Below are positions 34,270-39,346 of a stretch of 39,346 bases of DNA, piece by piece. The stretch lies in the NCBI GenBank assembly GCA_040079795.1, contig JBEBJQ010000033.1, forward strand, positions 1 to 39,346. The letters run 5' to 3'. A program made the position numbers and the translations under genes. The notes beneath the pieces are model-generated. The model did no database searches. It had not been told where the DNA came from and saw only the letters and a program-made list of their open reading frames with translations. The DNA is from SXIZ01 sp040079795. Lineage in GTDB: Bacteria; Pseudomonadota; Gammaproteobacteria; Methylococcales; Methylomonadaceae. Within the stretch, counting starts at the first letter, position 1. Each line of letters opens with the position of its first letter.

Positions 34270-34536
34270 TTACGTATTGGTAGTTTCGAGAATACCAACC
34301 AATTTAAATGACTTATTCTTGGAAATGGGCCTACAAGAAGCAATCGATACAAAATCACCTTCTTGACATTGATTTAATTCATCATGTGCCAATAATTTTG
34401 TTGACCGTTTAATATACTTACCATAGACAGGATGCTTAACAAAACGCTCAACCAATACAGTAATAGTCTTATCCATCTTATTACTTAACACCCGTCCATT
34501 TATAGAACGCTGCGTTTCTTTAATTTCAGTCGACAT
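34270..34536 (-). CDS. rpsQ: 30S ribosomal protein S17
   Basis: 88 residues (E. coli 84). Marks are SINGRVLSNKMDKTITVLVE, RFVKHPVYGKYIKRSTKLLA and EGDFVSIASCRPISKNKSFK. It is a 16S rRNA primary binder with an OB fold. Its start shares one base with the rpmC stop, so the two are coupled. It is the last gene of the S10 cluster. Confidence 0.97.
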   Translation of the reverse strand: MSTEIKETQRSINGRVLSNKMDKTITVLVERFVKHPVYGKYIKRSTKLLAHDELNQCQEGDFVSIASCRPISKNKSFKLVGILETTNT

Positions 34537-34727
34537 TATGCCCCCGCCAATTCTTTCACTATTGTTTGCACACGAGCAATTTCACGCCTAACTTTTTTAA
34601 TTTGGTCAGGTTTAGATAGCTGCTGCGTACCTTTTTGCATTCTTAAATTAAATTGCTCTTTTGCAAGGGAAACCAACATGGCATTTAATTCAACACTTGT
34701 ACTTTTTCGTAATTCACTTGCTTTCAT
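34536..34727 (-). CDS. rpmC: 50S ribosomal protein L29
   Basis: 63 residues, as in E. coli, with two long helices: MKASELRKSTSVELNAMLVS, KEQFNLRMQKGTQQLSKPDQ and KKVRREIARVQTIVKEL. It sits at the tunnel exit beside L23. It overlaps by one base with both neighbours (rplP stop and rpsQ start). Confidence 0.96.
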   Translation of the reverse strand: MKASELRKSTSVELNAMLVSLAKEQFNLRMQKGTQQLSKPDQIKKVRREIARVQTIVKELAGA

Positions 34728-35140
34728 TACATTATCGTCCGAACAATAAAAGTTGTTTTAAGAGGTAACTTTGCGGCCGCTAATTCAAACGCTTCTCTCG
34801 CTATCTCTTCAGAAATACCTTGAAGTTCGAACAACATGGTTCCGGGCCGTACTTGTGCAACCCAATATTCTACACTACCTTTACCTTTACCCATACGAAC
34901 TTCCAAAGGTTTTTTAGTAATCGGCTTATCAGGAAATATACGAATCCATAGCTTACCACTACGCTTAACATGCCGATTAATAGCCCTACGCCCAGATTCA
35001 ATCTGCCTTGCAGTCAATCGGCCACGAGATAAAGCTTTTAGACCAAACTCCCCAAAACTAACTGAAGAACCCTTAACCGCTATACCTGTGTTTCTGCCTT
35101 TATGCTGCTTACGAAACTTTGTTCTTTTTGGTTGAAGCAT
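34727..35140 (-). CDS. rplP: 50S ribosomal protein L16
   Basis: 137 residues (E. coli 136). Marks are MLQPKRTKFRKQHKGRNTGI, RGRLTARQIESGRRAINRHV, WIRIFPDKPITKKPLEVRMG and KGKGSVEYWVAQVRPGTMLF. The RMGKGKG loop contains the Arg that is hydroxylated in E. coli. It binds near the A-site tRNA elbow. It lies 16 nt after rpsC. Confidence 0.97.
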   Translation of the reverse strand: MLQPKRTKFRKQHKGRNTGIAVKGSSVSFGEFGLKALSRGRLTARQIESGRRAINRHVKRSGKLWIRIFPDKPITKKPLEVRMGKGKGSVEYWVAQVRPGTMLFELQGISEEIAREAFELAAAKLPLKTTFIVRTIM

Positions 35141-35156
35141 CGCTATTTTCCTTCAA

Positions 35157-35828
35157 CTATTTTTTAGAATCAGTATTATCAGATGCGTGCAACGCATCTT
35201 TATTGAATATTTCGCCTTTAAAAATCCAGACTTTAATACCAATAATACCATATGTAGTATTTGCTTCAGCAACACCATAATCTATATCGGCTCTAAGCGT
35301 ATGCAAAGGAACCCTTCCTTCCCTGTACCACTCGCCCCGAGCAATCTCAGCGCCATTCAACCGGCCACCAACGTTGATTTTAATGCCTTCAGCACCTAGG
35401 CGCATTGTATTTGTTACAGCACGCTTCATTGCCCTTCTATACATAATTCTTTTTTCTAATTGCTGAGCAATTCCTTCAGCAACCAAATATGCATCCAGCT
35501 CAGGCTTTCTTATTTCTTCAACATTCAATTGGACAGGAACCCCCATCATTTTAGAAATATCTTGCTTCAATTTATCTATATCTTCACCTTTCTTACCGAT
35601 TACTATACCAGGCCTGGCTGTATGAATAGTAATATTAGCATTTCGTGCCGGTCTATTAATTTGAATACGACTAACTGATGCATGAGCAAGTTTTTTTCTG
35701 AGAAATTCCCTGACCAATAAATCCTGATGCAAAAAAACAGGGTATTCCTGACTATTTGCATACCACCGAGAAGTCCAATCTTTTACAATTCCAAGGCGTA
35801 TACCAGTTGGATGAACTTTTTGACCCAT
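35157..35828 (-). CDS. rpsC: 30S ribosomal protein S3
   Basis: 223 residues (E. coli 233; the C-terminal tail is shorter). It opens MGQKVHPTGIRLGIVKDWTS and has a KH domain with IHTARPGIVIGKKGEDIDKL, then MYRRAMKRAVTNTMRLGAEG and RLNGAEIARGEWYREGRVPL. It lines the mRNA entry channel with S4 and S5. It lies 11 nt after rplV. Confidence 0.97.
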   Translation of the reverse strand: MGQKVHPTGIRLGIVKDWTSRWYANSQEYPVFLHQDLLVREFLRKKLAHASVSRIQINRPARNANITIHTARPGIVIGKKGEDIDKLKQDISKMMGVPVQLNVEEIRKPELDAYLVAEGIAQQLEKRIMYRRAMKRAVTNTMRLGAEGIKINVGGRLNGAEIARGEWYREGRVPLHTLRADIDYGVAEANTTYGIIGIKVWIFKGEIFNKDALHASDNTDSKK

Positions 35829-35839
35829 ATTCGCCTCTA

Positions 35840-36175
35840 TTATTTTTCCGCTACTTTGATTGTAATGTGACAGGTTCTTTTCAGGATATGATTAGCACGC
35901 CCCTTAGCCCTGGCTCTAAACCGCTTTAATGTAGCGCCTTCATCAACGAATACGGTGGAAACCCTCAACTCATCAATATCAGCACTTTCATTATGTTCAG
36001 CATTAGCAATAGCAGACTCAAGAATCTTTTTCACAATCAAAGCTGCTTTTTTAGTACTGAAGGTTAAAATATTTAACGCTTTTTCAACGGGCAAACCCCT
36101 GATTTGATCTCCAACCAATCTAGCTTTCTGAGCTGAGAGTGGTGCATTGCTTAATTTTGCAGAAATTTCCATCAT
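35840..36175 (-). CDS. rplV: 50S ribosomal protein L22
   Basis: 111 residues from the first of two adjacent Met codons; starting at the second gives 110, the E. coli length, and either is possible. Marks are LSAQKARLVGDQIRGLPVEK, KKILESAIANAEHN and the exit-tunnel beta-hairpin FVDEGATLKRFRARAKGRAN. It lies 4 nt after rpsS. Confidence 0.96.
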   Translation of the reverse strand: MMEISAKLSNAPLSAQKARLVGDQIRGLPVEKALNILTFSTKKAALIVKKILESAIANAEHNESADIDELRVSTVFVDEGATLKRFRARAKGRANHILKRTCHITIKVAEK

Positions 36176-36179
36176 TCAC

Positions 36180-36452
36180 CTACCTTGATTTTTTATCAGC
36201 CACATGGCCTTTAAATGTACGAGTAGGTGCAAATTCACCCAATTTATGACCAATCATATTTTCCGAGACCAGCACAGGAACATGCTGACGCCCGTTATGT
36301 ACAGCTATGGTTAAGCCGAGCATATCTGGAATAATCATAGATCTTCTTGACCAAGTTTTAATTGGTTTCCTATTATTCGTTGTTACAGCATCATCTATTT
36401 TCTTTTGTAGATGGTGGTCGATAAAAGGACCTTTTTTAATTGAACGTGGCAC
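36180..36452 (-). CDS. rpsS: 30S ribosomal protein S19
   Basis: 90 residues (E. coli 92). Marks are MPRSIKKGPFIDHHLQKKID, PIKTWSRRSMIIPDMLGLTI, AVHNGRQHVPVLVSENMIGH and KLGEFAPTRTFKGHVADKK. It binds the 16S head beside S13. It lies 12 nt after rplB. Confidence 0.97.
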   Translation of the reverse strand: MPRSIKKGPFIDHHLQKKIDDAVTTNNRKPIKTWSRRSMIIPDMLGLTIAVHNGRQHVPVLVSENMIGHKLGEFAPTRTFKGHVADKKSR

Positions 36453-36464
36453 TTTATTTCCTCT

Positions 36465-37292
36465 CTATTTCAACTTACGACGTCTGACAATCATATTGTC
36501 GGTGCGTTTGTTTTTTCTTGTTTTGTAGCCTTTTGTTGGCATACCCCATGGAGACACTGGGTGCCTTCCGCCTGACGTTCTTCCTTCACCACCACCATGA
36601 GGATGATCTACAGGATTCATAACCACTCCTCGAACAGTAGGACGCACACCTAACCAACGTTTTGCACCAGCCTTACCCAAGGAAGTCAGATTATGTTCTG
36701 AATTGGAAACCTCCCCAACCACAGCACGGCAATCACTCATCACTTTACGCATCTCGCCGGAACGTAATCTCAGGGTTGCATACACACCATCTTTTGCAAC
36801 AAGCTGAGCTGAAGCGCCCGCACTTCTGGCAATTTGTGCACCTTTACCAGGCCTCAACTCAACGCAATGAACCGTAGTCCCTAGCGGTACATTTCTAAGC
36901 GGCATACAGTTCCCTGCTTTTACAGAAACTGCTTCCGAGGAAATCACCTCTTGCCCAACCTCTAAACCTTTAGGTGCGATAATATATCTTCTTTCACCGT
37001 CTCTGAACAGAACCAAAGCTATGTTAGCCGTTCTATTTGGATCATACTCCAGCCTTTCAACGACAGCCGGAATGTCAATTTTATTACGCTTAAAATCTAT
37101 AATCCGGTAATGTTGCTTATGACCACCACCTATATGTCTGGTGGTAATCCTTCCATTATTATTCCGACCGCCAGTTTTACTTTTTTTCTCTAAAAGTGGT
37201 GCAAATGGCTTACCTTTATGCAACTCGTCATTTTTAACGCGCACTACGAACCTTGATCCTGGAGACGTAGGCTTGGACTTTACAATGGACAT
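36465..37292 (-). CDS. rplB: 50S ribosomal protein L2
   Basis: 275 residues (E. coli 273). Marks are KSKTGGRNNNGRITTRHIGG, HKQHYRIIDFKRNKIDIPAV and the catalytic-centre-adjacent VVMNPVDHPHGGGEGRTSGG with the conserved His needed for peptidyl-transferase assembly. It ends NKRTDNMIVRRRKLK. It lies 36 nt after rplW. Confidence 0.98.
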   Translation of the reverse strand: MSIVKSKPTSPGSRFVVRVKNDELHKGKPFAPLLEKKSKTGGRNNNGRITTRHIGGGHKQHYRIIDFKRNKIDIPAVVERLEYDPNRTANIALVLFRDGERRYIIAPKGLEVGQEVISSEAVSVKAGNCMPLRNVPLGTTVHCVELRPGKGAQIARSAGASAQLVAKDGVYATLRLRSGEMRKVMSDCRAVVGEVSNSEHNLTSLGKAGAKRWLGVRPTVRGVVMNPVDHPHGGGEGRTSGGRHPVSPWGMPTKGYKTRKNKRTDNMIVRRRKLK

Positions 37293-37328
37293 ACTCTCTA
37301 CCGTTCCTATTAATTTATTTATTACTAA

Positions 37329-37628
37329 TTAAGCCACAGAGAAATCTATATCATGCCCAACTTTCAACTTAACATAGGCTTTCTTCCAGTCTGATCTATG
37401 ACCGATAGATCCACCAAATCTTTTCTCTTTACCTTTAACGTTCAGGATTCGAACCGAATCAACCTCAACATTAAACATCTTCTCAACCGCATCTTTTATC
37501 TGCTTTTTAGTTGACTGCTTAATTACTTTGAATACAAATTGATTGCTCTGCTCCGCCACCACAGTACTTTTTTCTGAAATAACCGGCCCTTGAATAACTT
37601 TAGCCAATTGAAATTCTGTCAGGCTCAT
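37329..37628 (-). CDS. rplW: 50S ribosomal protein L23
   Basis: 99 residues (E. coli 100). Marks are VIQGPVISEKSTVVAEQSNQ, FVFKVIKQSTKKQIKDAVEK and MFNVEVDSVRILNVKGKEKR. It is the docking site at the tunnel exit for trigger factor and SRP. It overlaps the end of rplD by 4 nt (ATGA type). Confidence 0.97.
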   Translation of the reverse strand: MSLTEFQLAKVIQGPVISEKSTVVAEQSNQFVFKVIKQSTKKQIKDAVEKMFNVEVDSVRILNVKGKEKRFGGSIGHRSDWKKAYVKLKVGHDIDFSVA

Positions 37629-38245
37629 TGCAAACGCTCCTCAATCCTTATTATTGCTGCCGGAGTAATAATCACTTTATCAGCCGATATCAAAGAAGCA
37701 GGATTTAAATTATCCGCCAATACAATTTGCACGTATGGCAAATTACGAGATGCCAGAAACAGATTATCTTCAAAATGATCAACTACAATCAAAATCCGCC
37801 TTGCATCAAGGACACTGAGCTTAACTGCGAATTCTTTTGTTTTTGGGGAAGCAGGCAATATATCGTTGCTCACCACCAATCGCTCTTGCCTCAAAAGTTC
37901 CGACAATATCGAACGGACACCAACACGAAACATTTTTTTGTTTAGTTTTTGCTCATAATTACGCGGTTTTGCAGCAAAAGTAACACCACCAGTCCTCCAA
38001 AGTGGACTGCGTATTGTACCAGACCTTGCACGACCTGTCCCTTTTTGTTTCCAAGGCTTTATTCCACCACCACTTACTGCAGATCTATTTTTTTGCGCTT
38101 TCGTGCCTGAACGTCCGCCCGCTAAATATTTAACAACAAGCTGATGTACCAAGGTTTCGTTAAATTGCTGCCCAAATATAGCCTCATTAACTTCAACAGC
38201 TATCGCAGAGTCTTTACTATTAATTGCTGGAATCTGAAAACCCAT
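37625..38245 (-). CDS. rplD: 50S ribosomal protein L4
   Basis: 206 residues (E. coli 201). The tunnel loop is KNRSAVSGGGIKPWKQKGTG, then RARSGTIRSPLWRTGGVTFA; the C-terminal globular part ends TPAAIIRIEERLQ. In E. coli L4 also represses the S10 operon through the long S10 leader. Here that leader has no room, because tuf ends 5 nt before rpsJ. Confidence 0.97.
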   Translation of the reverse strand: MGFQIPAINSKDSAIAVEVNEAIFGQQFNETLVHQLVVKYLAGGRSGTKAQKNRSAVSGGGIKPWKQKGTGRARSGTIRSPLWRTGGVTFAAKPRNYEQKLNKKMFRVGVRSILSELLRQERLVVSNDILPASPKTKEFAVKLSVLDARRILIVVDHFEDNLFLASRNLPYVQIVLADNLNPASLISADKVIITPAAIIRIEERLQ

Positions 38246-38248
38246 AAA

Positions 38249-38899
38249 TTACTCTTTATTTTTCATTTTTGATGCGGGGACAATAATAACATCCCCACCT
38301 TTAGCACCCGGAACAGGACCCTTCACCAAAATCAAACTTCTTTCAACATCAATTGATTGAATCGTTAAGTTTTGCGTGGTAGTCGTAACATTCCCCAAAT
38401 GGCCAGCCATTTTTTTTCCTTTAAAAACTCTTCCAGGCGTTTGGTTCATACCAATTGAACCAGAAGACCTATGCGAACGCGAGTTACCGTGCGTAGCATC
38501 CTGCATGCTAAAGTTATGCCTCTTCATTCCACCAGCAAAGCCTTTACCTATACTGGTTCCTTTAACATCTATGTACTGTCCAGCAGCAAATAAGTTAACA
38601 GATAACTCAGAACCGACGGCAAAATTTTCTCCCTCACCTTCGAATAACCTAAACTCCCACAACCCTCTTCCAGCTGTCACATTCGCTTGGGCGAAGTGAC
38701 CTGCCATTGCTTTGTTTACGCGCGACGACTTTTTATCGCCAGCAGTAATTTGGATTGCACGATAACCATCTTTCTCAATACTTTTTACTTGAGTAACCCT
38801 ATTTGACTCAACCTGAAGAACAGTAACAGGCACTGACGTACCATCTTCACGAAAAACTCTGGTCATTCCACATTTACGACCAACAAGACCTATTGACAT
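38249..38899 (-). CDS. rplC: 50S ribosomal protein L3
   Basis: 216 residues (E. coli 209). It opens MSIGLVGRKCGMTRVFREDG. The core loop HGNSRSHRSSGSIGMNQTPG, then RVFKGKKMAGHLGN, reaches the peptidyl-transferase centre and holds the Gln (GMNQTPG) that PrmB methylates in E. coli. It lies 3 nt before rplD and 31 nt after rpsJ. Confidence 0.97.
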   Translation of the reverse strand: MSIGLVGRKCGMTRVFREDGTSVPVTVLQVESNRVTQVKSIEKDGYRAIQITAGDKKSSRVNKAMAGHFAQANVTAGRGLWEFRLFEGEGENFAVGSELSVNLFAAGQYIDVKGTSIGKGFAGGMKRHNFSMQDATHGNSRSHRSSGSIGMNQTPGRVFKGKKMAGHLGNVTTTTQNLTIQSIDVERSLILVKGPVPGAKGGDVIIVPASKMKNKE

Positions 38900-38930
38900 G
38901 GGCCAATTCCTCTAAATTTATTATTAGCTT

Positions 38931-39242
38931 TTAATTAAGCTTAATTTGAACATCTACACCAGCAGCAAGATCCAACTTCATCAGCGCATCTACCGTTTTT
39001 TCGGTTGGCTCTACAATATCCAACAATCTTTTGTACGTTCTTAACTCATATTGATCACGGGCATCTTTATCAACATGCGGAGAAATAAGAATCGTAAATC
39101 GTTCTTTTTTAGTAGGCAAAGGAATAGGCCCTTTAACTTGAGCACCTGTTCTCTTCGCTGTTTCTACTATCTCACTGGCTGACTGATCGATTAATTTATG
39201 ATCGAACGCTTTAAGACGAATCCGGATAGTCTGATTTGACAT
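38931..39242 (-). CDS. rpsJ: 30S ribosomal protein S10
   Basis: 103 residues, as in E. coli. Marks are IRIRLKAFDHKLIDQSASEI, RTGAQVKGPIPLPTKKERFT, SPHVDKDARDQYELRTYKRL and VDIVEPTEKTVDALMKLDL in close form. In the 30S head it binds 16S rRNA, and as NusE it pairs with NusB in antitermination. It is the first gene of the S10 cluster, and starts only 5 nt after the tuf stop. Confidence 0.97.
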   Translation of the reverse strand: MSNQTIRIRLKAFDHKLIDQSASEIVETAKRTGAQVKGPIPLPTKKERFTILISPHVDKDARDQYELRTYKRLLDIVEPTEKTVDALMKLDLAAGVDVQIKLN

Positions 39243-39247
39243 TTTAT

Positions 39248-39346
39248 TTACTCAATAATTGAAGCAACGACACCCGCACCTACTGTGCGGCCACCTTCAC
39301 GTACTGCGAAGCGTAAACCTTCGTCCATCGCTATGGGTGCAATCAA
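39248..39346 (-). CDS. tuf: Elongation factor Tu, C-terminal end only (cut by window edge)
   Basis: The last 32 codons and a TAA stop are visible: LIAPIAMDEGLRFAVREGG, then RTVGAGVVASIIE. This is the conserved end of EF-Tu domain 3 (DEGLRFAVREGGRTVGAGVV). The rest lies to the right of the window. It is upstream of rpsJ in the same direction, so tuf and the S10 cluster very likely share a message. Confidence 0.95.
   Translation of the reverse strand: MIAPIAMDEGLRFAVREGGRTVGAGVVASIIE

Noticed and set aside
1..39346. tRNA genes, rRNA genes and CRISPR arrays
   Set aside because: No cloverleaf with a TTCRA loop, no rRNA-like stretch and no regularly spaced repeats were seen.

Overview
The window is a gammaproteobacterial chromosome segment. 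The gene order tuf-S10-spc-alpha, the protein sequences and the moderate, rather AT-rich composition all fit this. Several exported proteins and the style of the TonB receptors would suit a methanotroph-type lineage (Methylococcales), but no diagnostic metabolic gene is present, so the order is a guess. Nearly all large genes lie on the minus strand.

Region 1 (1-6072) is mixed. It holds the N-terminal part of a type I restriction HsdR cut by the window edge, polyphosphate kinase 2, inorganic pyrophosphatase, and a divergent DUF2797 protein. A small accessory patch follows: a neprosin-family (DUF239) exported glutamic-peptidase-like gene with two frame breaks, a second exported gene broken in a T8 tract, and a hicAB toxin-antitoxin pair. 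Region 2 (6073-11332) carries rmuC, a pair of small exported proteins, a MerR/B12-binding regulator of the CarH/LitR type with an adjacent palindromic operator candidate, and an exported protein of unknown function.

Region 3 (11333-24370) is the most interesting part. It is a minus-strand sensory cluster, in transcription order: REC-PAS-GGDEF-EAL protein, two tandem TonB-dependent receptors, a YfiR-like periplasmic protein, a hybrid histidine kinase whose periplasmic domain looks like CHASE8 (the domain YfiR controls in YfiN), then a second YfiR and a third TonB receptor. Gene overlaps tie the first receptor to the GGDEF-EAL gene and the kinase to its YfiR. I read it as an outer membrane to periplasm to inner membrane phosphorelay to c-di-GMP circuit. 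In it the diguanylate cyclase of YfiBNR is replaced by a phosphorelay kinase, and receptors may replace the lipoprotein YfiB. This is inference from domains and gene order.

Region 4 (24448-25770) is an insertion-sequence graveyard: an IS30-type N-terminal remnant beside a 33-nt palindrome, a GC-rich hairpin-rich segment, and an IS481-type C-terminal remnant with terminal-repeat-like ends abutting the 3' end of the ribosomal operon. Region 5 (25803-39346) is the complete, intact run rplQ to rpsJ plus the last 32 codons of tuf, including the short rpmJ gene. It encodes ribosomal proteins, RNA polymerase alpha and SecY. No rRNA, tRNA or CRISPR array was seen.
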